Positions 24,582-35,854 of a DNA stretch of 64,000 nucleotides are shown here, in pieces. The DNA is from Megascapheus bottae. Taxonomy: Eukaryota > Chordata > Mammalia > Rodentia > Geomyidae. The translations under genes and the position numbers were made by a program. Each line of letters starts with the position of its first letter. The first letter of the stretch is position 1. The stretch lies in assembly GCA_024803745.1 (NCBI GenBank), contig JANJXV010000039.1, positions 8,648,001 to 8,712,000 on the forward strand, given 5' to 3'. The notes beneath the pieces were generated by a model, which did not search any database, was not told where the DNA came from, and saw only the letters and a program-made list of their open reading frames with translations.

Positions 24582-25561
24582 GTGAGTGTCAAGAGTCTGC
24601 GGCCAGGCCACACAGAAATATCACCTCCAGGGGCCGGGAATACGACGCGGGTGGTGGAGTGCTTGCCTTGAATAGATGAGGCCCTGGGTTCAATTCCTCA
24701 GTGCTCCAAAAACAGAAAAAGTTGTAAGTGGAGCTGTGGCTCCAGTGGTAGAGTGCCAACCTTGAGCAGAAAACCTCAGGGACAGTTCCCAAGCCCTAAG
24801 ATCAAGCCCCAGATGGCACAAAAAGAAAAAAAGAAAGGAAGGAAGAAAGAAAAATAGGGGGGTGGGGAATGTCACCTCTGGGGCCCAGGGGACTTTACCA
24901 TTTCCTGGGTCCTCTTAGGATGGAGACAGACAGATAGACAGACAGTTTCCCGGGCCCATGGGGGAAACAGGATTGAATGGAAGATGGAACCAACACCGCA
25001 GAGTTCTGAGAACCAGGGGGCTCCATTGAGGGACGGGCCAGAAGTGAGGGAGGGGGAGCTGGAGAAAGGAGCACCGCTGCGGGGGCCAAAGGCCCTGGAA
25101 GAGGCCATGACAGTGACCAGAAGGCTACCGGTTATTCATCAACCTGGGGGAACCACAGCATTTGTTTTAGGGGAAAGAGAAAAAGGGGGATCTACGGTGG
25201 ATGGGGCCAAAGGAGGAGGGACAATAAAGTAACACCCCAGATGTGGGTGGAAGGGATTGAAGTCTGTGTCTAATTTGATTTTTCTCCCCTGCCCCCCCTT
25301 TTTTTTTCCTTCTAGAAAATTCCATCCAGCCACCCCTGAGGCCTGATGAAGGTGCTTTTTTCTTCAAGGAGCCGGACTGGGTTTCCCCCAGGCACTCCCA
25401 GCTGTGGCCACCCTTTTGGTGGGGGGAGGGTGTTGACATCCCTCTGTCTTCTCAGCTGGGGACTGGGGTTCCATGATCCCCATCCCCTTCTCTGTTCTGG
25501 TGTCTTTGAGGCCCCCAGTCATGAACAGAGAAATCAGCCCCTGGGGTCCCCAATTCTGTGC

Positions 25562-25595
<34 letters not shown>

Positions 25596-25644
25596 GTAGG
25601 ACCCTCCCCTCACCCTCACTTCTGTGTTTCTCAGTGGAAATAAA
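24582..25644 (+). other. DMKN: DMKN 3' untranslated region with intron
   Basis: The stop codon is followed at once by a GTGAGT donor (24582). An acceptor at 25314-25315 (TTCTAG after a long T-run) opens a non-coding last exon from 25316. AATAAA lies at 25639-25644. The intron holds one plus-oriented ID-like SINE (24630-24830). The last exon holds a (TA)n tract at 25562-25597. An intron so close after the stop should not trigger nonsense-mediated decay. Confidence 0.7.
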
Positions 25645-26717
25645 CCAGCCATCTTTATTTCCCTATAACTTTCTCCAGCTGTGTTCTTTAATTCTCCACC
25701 CGTGGCCTGGGGCTGGGATGAGGGACCACCGGGATCCCAGCAAGCACAAAAGGCTCACACAAGGACGTGGGGGTCTGAGGTAGAAGTAGTGCCGTGCCTC
25801 AGTTTCCCCATGAAACATTCTATCTGTAAATCCAGGCCTGTAGTGCTTGGAACAAGTAGTAGAAAAGAAAGAACAAGGCAGTTGCTGCAGTCAGGAGTCT
25901 GGAGTGTGAAGGGTATTCATGGGGAGGATGGGGGCTTGGGGGGAGTGGGGGTGCAACTGGGAAAGGGAAGACACTCAGGTTTTGGATTTGGGGTTGCCAT
26001 TGGGAAGATGGGGAGTCACACGGAGATGGGTCGGAGAAGGACGGATAATTTAGACACCATCTCTAAACCAATGCCAAGAGTCTGAGGCTATTGCCTTTAA
26101 TCCCAGCGGCTCAGGGGGGTTTGAGAGCCCAGGATCATAGTTTGAAGCCAGGCCCCGGGAGAAAAGGTTTGGGGAGAATCTTATCTCCAAATGAATCCCC
26201 AAGATGTGGGAAGGTATGGCGCCAATGGTAAGAACACCAGCCTGGAGCGGAGGAAACAAACCAACAGATAAACGAATAGGCAAACAAAAGGTTAAATAAG
26301 AGTGTGTGACGCCCTGAGTTCAAGTCCCAGCATATACTTCCCCTCCACACACACACACCATGAGAGAAATCTGGCCCCCTCAAATTGCCGGTATCAAAAG
26401 CCAGTTTGATCAAATGGATGCCTGCCAGGGAGAAAGACGAGGACCTGGTCAAATGGATGCCTGCCAGGGAGAAAGACCAGGACCTGCGACTCCTTCTCTG
26501 TCTCTGGGTTCCTCATGATTGTTGGTGCAGGGCGTGCAGGGTGTGGGCCCAGCTTCCTGCAGCTTGGGGTGGGGGGAGCTGGGACAGCATCCATTCACCT
26601 AAACTGCCACACCTATCCCCGGTGCCTGGTCTAAGGGCTGGAAAGCAACCAAGCCTGGCATTTTCACTAATTCTTTTCTCTCCTTTCTTTCTTTCTTTCT
26701 TTTTTTTTTTTTATAGG

Positions 26718-27135
26718 TCCTGGGGTTTGAACTCAGGACCTGGGCACTGTCTCTGAGCTTTTATGCTCAAGGCTGGTGCTGTACCACTTTGAGCTGCAGC
26801 GCCACTTCTGGTTTTCTGATGGTTTTCATTGGTGATAGGAATCTCATGGACTTTCCTGCCCAGGCTGGCTTTGAACCTTGATCCTCAGATCTCAGCATCC
26901 TTTGTTTGTTTTGCCAGTCCTGGGTATTGAACTCAGGGCCTGGGCACTGTCCTTAGGCTTTCTCAAGACTAGCGCTCTATCACTTGAGCCACAGCACCAC
27001 TTCTGGCTTTTTCTGTGTATGTGGTTCTGAGGAATTGAACCCAGGGCTTTGTGCATGCTAGGCAAGCACTCTTCCACTAGGTCACACTTCTGGCCTCTCA
27101 GGGTCCTGAGTAGCTGACAGGCATGAGCCACCAGG
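26718..27135 (-). mobile_element. Nested SINE insertion
   Basis: A minus-oriented B1-like/ID-like SINE is split by an ID-like composite SINE at about 26912-27095. Matching CTCAG-containing sequence lies on both sides, and the outer element's last part (GTCCTGAGTAGC) resumes after it. Confidence 0.65.
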
Positions 27136-30100
27136 CATCCAGCTGTTTTTGTATTTTTTCCCAGGTCCTAAATTCAAGCGTTCTTTCTCTACCCCACCCC
27201 CGCCTCGACCTTTATTTAGGATTGTTATGATTATGATTATTTATCACCCTGTGTCTTCATACCTCCCATCATTCTCCCACAGTTCCTTCATTGGTTTATT
27301 TCATTGATTTGTTTATTTACTCTTTCATTGGTTTATTTATTTTTTTGTTAGAGCCCAAGTGACTGCTTCAGAAATCTGTAAGAATTAGCAGACAGGCGGG
27401 AGGAGGGGAAGGGTGGGAATGAAACGTGAGTAATCCGGGAAGTCTTCCTGGAGGAAGCTTCAATCAAGGGCACACAGGGAGGGTGGCAAAGAAAGAATCA
27501 CACTGGCTGGGCTGTGCAGCTGCTTTCTTGTGGGTGTCACAATGGCATTGGGGAGTCAGGAGAAGGGATAGGACAGGGTATCCCGGGCTTAACCTCCCCC
27601 ATCATGTCCTGACACCCCAAATTCCAGCACCCTTTCCTGCCAAGCTGTTAACCCACGTGTTCACCAAGGCACTTAGGCTCCAGGTCTTTGTTCAACTTTC
27701 CTGTTTCAACACCCTGATGCTGGCTTCCAGCCCTTGTGTGTGTGTCGCAATCCAGGCTGCACCCCATCTCCCGTCCACATTCAAGTTCTGGCCTATCTGG
27801 GGTGTGGTGGGGACCGGCCGTGGGAACCAGGCATCCTGGGGGAGATGGAAAATAAGCAGACCTAGAGATGGGGGTGCACAGGCAGCTCTGTCTCTGTCTA
27901 CCCATTGCCCTTCCTTCTCTCCTTCCTTCCTTCCTTCCTTCTTTCCTTCCTTTCTTCCCTCCCTCCTTCCTTCCTTCCTTCCTCTTTAGTACCAAGACTG
28001 GGACTTGAACTCAGGGCCTGGGTTCTATTCTTTAGTCTTCCCCCCCCCTCAAATATGGTGCTGTACCAACTGAGCCACAGTTAAACTTTTGGATTTAAGC
28101 TCATTCATTCGAGATAAAAGTCTCACCAACTTTCCTGCCCCCAGCTGGCTTCAAACCCCAATCTTCACATCCCAGGCTCCTAAGTATTCAGGGTGGCAGG
28201 TGCGAGCCACCAGTGCCCAGCTCTGCATCCATTTTGAGGCAGAGTCTCCCCTCTCTTGATAGCCCAGGCCCAAGTTGAATTGTAATCTTCCTTTCTCTGC
28301 TCCCCAAGTGGCTGGGATGGCGGGTGTTGGGCACACAGGGCGCCCCTCCAGTTGTCAGTGTCAGCAAGGGAACAGACAGGAGATTCAGGAGATTCCACCC
28401 TGCGGGAATTCTCCTCAGCTCCGGGGGGTTCACGGGGGGTTGGTCTGCTCAGGTGTTACCCTAATTTGAGGGGTGATGTGCTTTCTTCTTCTTTATTATT
28501 ATTATTATTATTTATTATTATGGCCAGTCCTGGGGCTTGAACTCAGCCTGAGCACTGTCCTTGGGCTTTCTCAAGGCTAGAGCTCTACCACTTGAGCCAC
28601 AGCACCACTTCCAGCTTTTTCTATGTACGTGGTACTGAGGAATCGAACCCTGGTCTTTGCGCATGCTAGGCAAGCACTCCCAGCCAAACTCAATGCCCAT
28701 GTGCTTTCTTCTTATTCTTAAGGAGTCAGGCTCACATTTTCTTTATAATTGATTACCAGGGTGATGAGGTAACACGAGGAAGCTAGAAAACACTAAGCAT
28801 CCATGAAAGCTATGGAGGAAGGATCTTTTGCTTTTCTTTTTGTGGCAGCGCTGAGGCTTGAACTCAGGGCCTGGGCACTGTCCTTGAGCTTCTTTTGCAC
28901 CAGGCTAGCACTCTACCACTTGAGCCACCACGCCATGTCCAGCTTATTGCTACTTACTTGGAGATGAGCGTCTCAAAAACTTTCCTACCTAGGCTGGCTT
29001 TGAATCACGATCCCCGATATCTCAGCCTCCTGAGTAGCTAGCATGGCAGGCAGGAAGCCACCAGCGGCAGGCCTGGCAGGTCACAAACATGGTGACCGAT
29101 GTCAAGAAGCAAATAATGCCAGGAAATATCAGGACCAATGACGACTGGTGTAACCTCCTAGGCTTGGCCTAAGGACCTTCTCTTTAAACACATTCCGGGC
29201 ATTTAGGTATTCTTCATAGTTAGGCATTCTGGAAAGAGGAGATTAAAAATCCAGTATTGGGGCCAGGACTTTGGCCTAGCGGGAGAGTGCTTGCACTAAG
29301 ACCTGGGTTCCCTTCCTCGGTACCACCTACCCAGAAGAAGCCAGAAGTGTCGCTGTGGCTCAAAGGGTAGAGCTCTAGTCTTGAGAAAGCCCAAGGACAG
29401 TGCTCAAGCCCTGAGTTCAAGCCCCAAGACTGGCAACAAATAAAGAAAAGAAAAGAATTTTGTAAAAAGAAAAAAAAAAGTCAATACTGGGACATACACT
29501 CATTGAAGACCCCAAATCTCTTAATTTAGGGTTTTTATTCCAGGCTGTAGCTGCTTTGTTTGTTTAAGGGTGAGAGCATGTGTGCGTGAGTGACTGCCCT
29601 AGGACTTGAACTCAGGGCCTGAGCCTTGTCTGAGCTTTTTCACGCAAGTGTGGCTGGCGCTCTACCACTTGAAGTACAGTTCCCACCTCCACCTTTTTTT
29701 TTTCCTGGTTCATTGGAGGGAAGTCTCACAGCCTTTCCTGTGTGCGCTGGCTTCAAACCTTGGTCCTGAGATGTCCGTTTCCTGAGTAGCTGTGATTCCA
29801 GGCATGAGCCACTTGGGCCTGTCTCAGCTGGCTGCATGTAACACACGTGTGTGTGGAGCAGGCACAGCCTAGGCCCCGAGACACGAGCCTGGAACACACT
29901 TCTGGGACGGGGACAGGACCCTCCTGGCTCAAGAGGGAAGAAATCCAGGTTCCTTGGGCCCAAGGATAACGTGACCTAGGTTTAAGTTATTAACTACTTA
30001 GTGGGCTGTATTTTCCCTATCACACTCAGCTTAATTACAGTCTCATGGCACAGAATCTCTGCTATTTCCGTGAGGTCGTGGGCAGGAGGGTAGTTAGCAG

Positions 30101-30231
30101 CCAGCCTGGCATGCAACCAGACCTCAGGAAATTAGCCACTGTGGGGAGGACAGGCAGCCGGTGTTACCTAAGTTCTAGCTCTAGCTCTGAGCCAAAACAG
30201 GTGCCAAGGCTGCTGCATGCCAGGGCGGCCC

Positions 30232-30267
30232 CTCATTAGCATATGCTAATGAGCTCGTTTGCATAAT
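30232..30267. promoter_or_regulatory. 22-bp perfect palindrome with POU/octamer-like sites
   Basis: The half-site CTCATTAGCAT is followed directly by its exact reverse complement (30232-30253). TTTGCATAAT follows at 30258-30267. The palindrome centre GCATATGC resembles dimeric POU-factor elements, and TTTGCAT is the core of the octamer read on the minus strand. Located 1.8 kb upstream of the KRTDAP TATA box in unique sequence. Enhancer function is inferred only. Confidence 0.45.
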
Positions 30268-32016
30268 CTCTTTCTTGGCTGTCTTCTTTTGGCCTTCCCT
30301 GACCCAGTATGGGGTGCAGGGTCTGATGGTTGAGGAACTTTTCCAGTCATGGCTTAGCTAAGTAGGAAGCGATCTATTTATTCTTGGGGGGGTGGGGGGA
30401 GGAGATGTGAAACTGCACCCACCTGCTCTTTTTTGGTTTGTGTTGTTTTTTAGTGCCAGTCCTAGGACTTGAACTCAGGATCTGGGGCTCTGTCCCTGCC
30501 CTCCCCGCTTAACACTAGCACTGAATGACTCTGGCTTGTGCTGGTGACATCTGCAATCATCCAGTCACCTGTGACGACACAAAGAGGGACAGATAGGAGG
30601 CAGGGGGACAGCTGGGGAGGACTGACTGGCTGGCCCAATCTCGGGGGTGCTGGGTGATGGGGGAGGGAGGGACCCTAAAGTTTGGCCCACATGGGCTCGG
30701 CAGCCCTCCCACTCCAGGCCCGCCAGGTATGTGGGCTGCAGGGGGCTGGGGTGGAGGCACCTGCAGATAAGGGCTGGCTGTGCCAAGCAGCCCGGGCCTC
30801 TGTCCTGACAAAGCCCCAGCTTACGCCAGGAACCAGCCGGGCCAGCAGAACCACATTGGGGAGCAGAACCTTGTGCCACACTGCCACTGCAGGCTTGGAG
30901 GCTGTGTCAGTGCTAAGCCGAGGGTGGGGCGAGAGGGGACAGGCCTGCAGGGTTGCCTTCTGCCCTCATCAGGCCTCTCTGAGCCCTACTGGGGCTTCTC
31001 CATCTCTTGTTTTTTCTTTTTGTGCCAGTCTTAGGACTTGAACTCAGGGTCTGGGTGCTGCTCCTGAACTTCTTTTGCCCTCTACCGCTTGAGCCCCAGC
31101 ACCACTTCCAGCTTTTTCTGTGTATGTGGTACCGAGGAATTGAACCCAGGGCTTTGTGCATGCTGGGCAAGCACTCTACCACTAGGCCAAATTCCCAGGC
31201 CTGCCTGAACAGTCTTCCTTTTCATCTATCAGGAAGACAGCCTGTGTGGTAGGGATGGAGAAAGCGTTTGGAGACATTCTTTGTGAGCACATCCTCGAGT
31301 CCAGGCCCAGGTCGGAGCGGTGTGGCGGTGTGATGGGTGAATGACTGCCTGTGGATTTGAACACGCCTCAGTTGAGCAGCGTTAGGTCTGCCTGTGTTCT
31401 CCCTGAGGCCTGCATGGTGCCTGGGAGACAGGAGGGGAGGCCAGGCCTGGAGAGGGGAGCACAAAGCACTGAACTTACCCTCACTCCTGGCGAGAAAGGC
31501 AGATGGATTCACAGAATGGTTAAGAACATGGGCAGGCAGGGGTGGACAAGTCGAGGCAGACTGCCAGGGTGAATGGGAAAAGGGCCTGCTGGGAATCAAA
31601 GAAAGCCTGCAATTCAGGAGGCTGAGATCTAGAGGATGGCAGTTCCAGGCCAGCCTGGGGCAGGAAAGACAGTGAGATGCTTATCTCCAATGACACCTCC
31701 AGAAAACCGAACGGGGTGCTGAGGCTCAAAGTGGCCTTGCTTAGGTCCTGAGTTCAAGTCTCAGGACACACACACACAGCCATGTGAGTGACCGAAGGTA
31801 AAGAAACAAGGCTGGAGGAGAGGTGCCTGGGTGATGCCATTGCCCAGAAGGGACAGGTCTGACCTGCCCCCCCTCCGTCCCACGGGGCCCATGGGTGCCC
31901 CCTGGGCACGCAGGCCCCAGCCTGCCACCACCCAGGTGGGGCAGCATGCGGATTGAGAAATCTACGGCAGTTGGGGAGTCCGTTGTGGGTCACCCCTCCC
32001 CGCCTGGAGGTGGGGG

Positions 32017-32074
32017 TGAGTCATGGGGTGGGGACCCCACTTCTGCCCCATCCACCTCCCCGGGAATATAAAGG
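32017..32074 (+). promoter_or_regulatory. KRTDAP: KRTDAP core promoter: AP-1 site and TATA box
   Basis: TGAGTCA at 32017-32023, a GGGGTGGGG KLF-like box at 32025-32033 and TATAAAGG at 32067-32074. The ATG follows 38 bases after the TATA box, so the 5' leader must be very short (about 10-15 bases). Confidence 0.75.
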
Positions 32075-32111
32075 GCCAGGCCCCACCTGAGAGTGCCCGG
32101 AACCTCACACC

Positions 32112-33511
32112 ATGAAGCTCCCCGTTCTCCTCGCTCTGGTTGTCTTGTCCCTGCTGGCCTTGCACTCGGCCCAGGGCGCTGCTCTAGACTCTTCCAAGGT
32201 GAGCTTAGCCTTGATCGCCGCATTATCCCCCTTCTCTCCAACGTCCTTCTTTGCTTTATTATTTTTGAATGCCAGTCCCTGGGTCTTGAACTCAGGGCCT
32301 TGGGTGCTGTGTCCCTGAGCTTTTTTTTGGTTCAACCACTTGAGCCATGACTCCGCATTGAGGTTTTTTTTATTTTTATTTTTTAAATTGTTTTTGGCGG
32401 GTGCATGGGAGATCAAGGATCTCACGGATTTTTCCTATCCTGGATCTGGCCTCCAATGGCGATCCTCTAGATGTCAGCCTCCTGAGTCGCTGGGATTACA
32501 GACATGAGCACCGGCGCCTGGGACTTCTGCTCACCTCACTTTTCTCACCAGTCTACCTCTCCCCTGAGTGGGCCAGGGGCTCTGGTTTTCGGTACCAGGG
32601 GAGAGAAGGGAGTGGCTGAAGGCAGGCAGGGAAGCCTTGGGAAAGCCTGGCATGGAGGCAGGCCTCTAGACTCCTGAGAGAGGATAGAGGCAAAGAGGGG
32701 GCTCAGGGGAGTTGTCGGTGTTCAACATGGCTTCCTCTGTCGAGAAAAATGCTCATCATCCTAGCTACTCAGGAGGCTGAGATCTGGAGGATCACAGTTC
32801 AAACCCAAAGCAGGGCAGGAAAATACTGTGAGACTCTTATGTCAGTTTATTTTGGGTCTGTTGTGAGACCTGAATTCTGGGCCTGGACATTGTCCCTGAG
32901 CTCTTCAGCTCAAGGCTGCTACCTCTGGAGCCACAGCACTACTTCCGGGTTTTTAGTGGTTGATTGGAGATAGGAGTCTCGTGGTCTGGTGTGCCCGGGC
33001 TGGCTTTGAACCCTGATCCTCAGATCTCAGCCTCCTGAGTAGCTAGGATTACAGGAGTGAGCCACTGCGCCCAGCTTCTTCAATTTAACCACCAAAAAGT
33101 CAGCAGTGGCACTGTGGCTCAAGTGGTAGAGTGCCAGCCTTGAGCAAAAACGCTCAGGGATAGTGCCCAGGCCCTGAGTTCAAACCCCAGGAACGATTTT
33201 TATTTAAAAAAAAAACCAAACCCCAAAGCCTAATGGGATTGTGGGTGTTTGGCGTGGGGGCTGTGTGTTCGGGGCTTCTGAGCAGAGGAACTCTGGGTGG
33301 GGTGAGAGGAACCTGGCCTGCAGGTGGAGACCAAGGCACAGAGCCAGCTGGCGCCCTTCACTGTCTATGGCAAAGGCTGGAGGTTTCTGGAAGGTGGCCC
33401 ACCTGACTCTGGGCAGGACGTCAAGGGCGGTGGTGGGGCCACTGTGGGGTATGAGGCAGATGTGGGGGTGGTAAGTCCACCCATTGCAATTGCCCCGCTT
33501 GCTCCTCCTCC

Positions 33512-33546
<35 letters not shown>

Positions 33547-33712
33547 CTCCTCCTCCTCTTCCTTCTCCTCCTCCTCCTTCTCTTCTTCCTCCATCACACG
33601 CATGCCTGGATTGGAGAATGGACACTGCAGATTGCAGCATGGGCCGTGGGTTTGTAGCCCCGGTGGTCCCAGGGGTCTGGCTTGTAGGTGGAGGTGGGGC
33701 AGGCCTGCATGT

Positions 33713-33765
<53 letters not shown>

Positions 33766-34371
33766 TATGTTGGTCCTGGGGCTCCAACTCTTTGACTCGA
33801 GGCTGGCACTCCACAACTTGAGCCATTCCTCCACGCCTGGCTTTCCACTGACTCTCCCGATTGTCTCGCCCAAGCTGACTCTGAACTTTCATCCTCTGCC
33901 AGCCTCACGACAGCTCATGTGCTTCTCGTTTTCTCTCCCTCCCCCTTACCAGGAAGAAAGCACCATCTCCAATTATGACACCAGATCGGAGGTAAGGCAC
34001 GGCTCCTGGGCCCCAGCTCCGGGCCTCCCCTCTTTGGCCTCCGCTGGACTCTGGGCCTCTTGATTAACACCCCTGCTTTTCTGCCTAGGCTTTTAACAAT
34101 CAGTTCCTGAACCTCAACAAGATGCAATCTGTGAGTATGGCCTACGCGCTAGAGCCGTGGTCAGCTTGCTAGGCCGCTGGCCCCCCTCTGCCTGCTCCAT
34201 TATTTGAGCTGAGGCTAACTTTGAACCCCTCAACCCCCATCCTGGACTCACCTGCTTTCCGCCTCTTTCTCTCCAGCTGCTGAAAAGTGACGATTTCCTG
34301 AACTGGCACGCCATCATGGAGGTAAGAGGTTTCTTAGAGGAAGATTGAAGGGTGCTAGAGGCTTGTTGCTG

Positions 34372-34414
<43 letters not shown>

Positions 34415-35378
34415 TGCGCTGGAACTTGAACTCAGGACCCAGGTGCTGGCCCTGAGATTTGGTATCGAAGACTGGTGCTCTACCATTTGAGTCACCGCCC
34501 CACTTCTGGCTCTTGGTTGATTCAGTGGAGATAAGAGAGTCTCCAAAACTGTCCTGGCCCGACTGACTTAGAACCACAGTCCTCCAGATCTCAGCCTCCT
34601 CCTGAGTGGCTAGGGTGACAGGCCTGTGCCCCAGACCCCGGGCTCCGAGCCTGAGTGCTCTGAGATGAAGCAAGATGGTGGAATCTACCGGAGGCCCAGG
34701 GCAGGAGCCAAGGGAGCAGAACCACGGTGGCTTCTGGGAGTTTCTCTGACAGTGTATACTGATCTCCCCCCTCACACACACACCACATCACTCTTTTTGT
34801 CTTGTCTACTTACAGGCTTTCAAAAAGGCGTTACCTTTCTTTAACTGGGAGGCTTTTCCTAAGGTAAGCGTGGAAGGCTTTAGGGCTAAAGAGGAAGCTG
34901 GAGCTAGGCAGAGTGAGTGGGGGGAGGGGGGAGGTGAGGACGGGGAGGAGGGGGGAGGCTCTGCAGATAGGTTCAGAGGAAAATGGAAACTTGGAAATTG
35001 CTTCCCGATGAACACAGGTGGCTCACGCCTATCATCCTAGCTAGGCAGGAGGCTGAGATCTCGAGGATCATGGTTCAAAGCCAGCTCTGGCAGGAAAGTC
35101 CATGGGACTCTTATTGCCAATGAACCACTAAGAAGCTAGAAGTGGTGCTGTGGCTCAAGTGGTAGAGCATCAGCCTTGAGCAAAAAGAGCTCAGGGACAG
35201 GGCCTGAGCCCTGAGTTCAAACCCTGGAACCAGAACCAAAAAGAAAGAATAAAAAAATCGCCTCCCATCTTGTCGTGGCCTCCCCATGGGGCCTCCAGCC
35301 TCAGCGGCTCCCGATCTGACACTCGCCCTCTTCTTCCAGCTGAAAGGCATGAGGAGTGCCATTCCCGACGAGCAGTGA
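32112..35378 (+). CDS. KRTDAP: Keratinocyte differentiation-associated protein
   Basis: Core exons, all phase 0: 32112-32198, 33953-33991, 34089-34130, 34277-34321, 34816-34863 and 35340-35378 (TGA). Joined, they give 99 residues, exactly the human length. Residues 1-22 are a signal peptide (MKLPVLLALVV...SAQG). The mature peptide has EESTISNY, FLNLNKM, FLNWHAI and LPFFNWEAFPKLKG blocks that align with human throughout. KRTDAP is a small secreted peptide of suprabasal keratinocytes associated with stratified differentiation. A further 147-nt in-frame exon candidate (33324-33470) would raise the product to 148 residues. It is listed separately because the 99-residue form already matches the family length. 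Confidence 0.95.
32199..35339. mobile_element. KRTDAP introns, repeat content
   Basis: Intron 1 holds a minus-oriented SINE (32265-32515) and a nested pair: a plus-oriented SINE begun at 32755 is interrupted by a minus-oriented one (32850-33075) and finishes at 33085-33200. After the cassette there is a (CTC/CTT)n tract (33499-33595), (TG)n (33716-33764) and a minus-oriented SINE piece (33774-33900). The intron before the 34816 exon holds (TG)n 34374-34410 and a minus SINE (34420-34630). The last intron holds a plus SINE (35010-35240). Confidence 0.7.
33324..33470 (+). CDS. KRTDAP: Candidate KRTDAP cassette exon (49 codons)
   Basis: An open 147-nt segment lies between a CTGCAG acceptor with a weak pyrimidine tract and a consensus GTAAGT donor. 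It is phase 0 on both sides with no stop. The peptide runs VETKAQSQLAPFTVYGKGW, then a Gly/Asp-rich tail ending EADVGV. It is not in a SINE. It would insert between the signal-peptide exon and the EESTISNY exon. It could be a real skipped exon or a chance open segment. Confidence 0.5.
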
Positions 35379-35471
35379 GACCCCAGGACTCCCCCACCCC
35401 ACACCCTGCATGAGAGGAGGCCTCGGGCCTCGCACTCCCGCCCTCAGATGACTTCTTGGGCTCTGAGACAC

Positions 35472-35477
35472 AATAAA
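35472..35477 (+). terminator. KRTDAP: KRTDAP polyadenylation signal
   Basis: AATAAA 94 bases after the stop, followed by a T-rich stretch. Confidence 0.85.
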
Positions 35478-35499
35478 ATGTTTTCCATCCAAACACAAT

Positions 35500-35784
35500 C
35501 TCGTGCTTCTGGCCTTAGCTCCTGAGCTCTGGAGGGAGGGGAGGCCATGGGTAGAAATCTTGAGTTGGTAGAAAATAGGGAGAATAAGGGCTGGGAGTTT
35601 GGCCTAGTGGTAGAGTGCTTGCCTAGCATGCACAAAGACCTGGGTTCGATTCCTCGGTACCATATACATAGAAAAAAAATCCAGAAGTGGTGCTGTGGCT
35701 CAAGTGGTAGAGCTCCATCCTTGAGAAAAACCCTAGAACAGTGCTCAGGCCTTTAGTTCAAGTCCCAGGACTCATGCAGAGAGG

Positions 35785-35854
<70 letters not shown>

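Larger units (their letters stand above)
25645..32016. mobile_element. DMKN-KRTDAP intergenic region
   Basis: No gene is supported. SINEs: 26075-26345 (+), 26718-27135 (-, nested pair), 27990-28220 (-), 28523-28700 (-), 28845-29070 (-), 29253-29450 (+), 29590-29820 (-), 30455-30530 (- fragment), 31018-31200 (-) and 31610-31770 (+). Simple repeats: (CTTC)n 27914-27985 and (ATT)n 28492-28520. A 39-bp unit occurs twice at about 26406-26485. Unique stretches at 25650-26060, 27400-27900, 29950-30450 and 31200-31600 show no exon. The third of these contains the palindrome described separately. Confidence 0.65.

Noticed and set aside
25346..25783. 145-codon frame at the end of DMKN
   Set aside because: Lies in the DMKN 3' UTR and runs through a (TA)n tract and past the polyA signal.
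33471..33821. Extension of the KRTDAP cassette frame to 33821
   Set aside because: After the GTAAGT donor the frame runs through (CTC)n and (TG)n simple repeats; it is intron.
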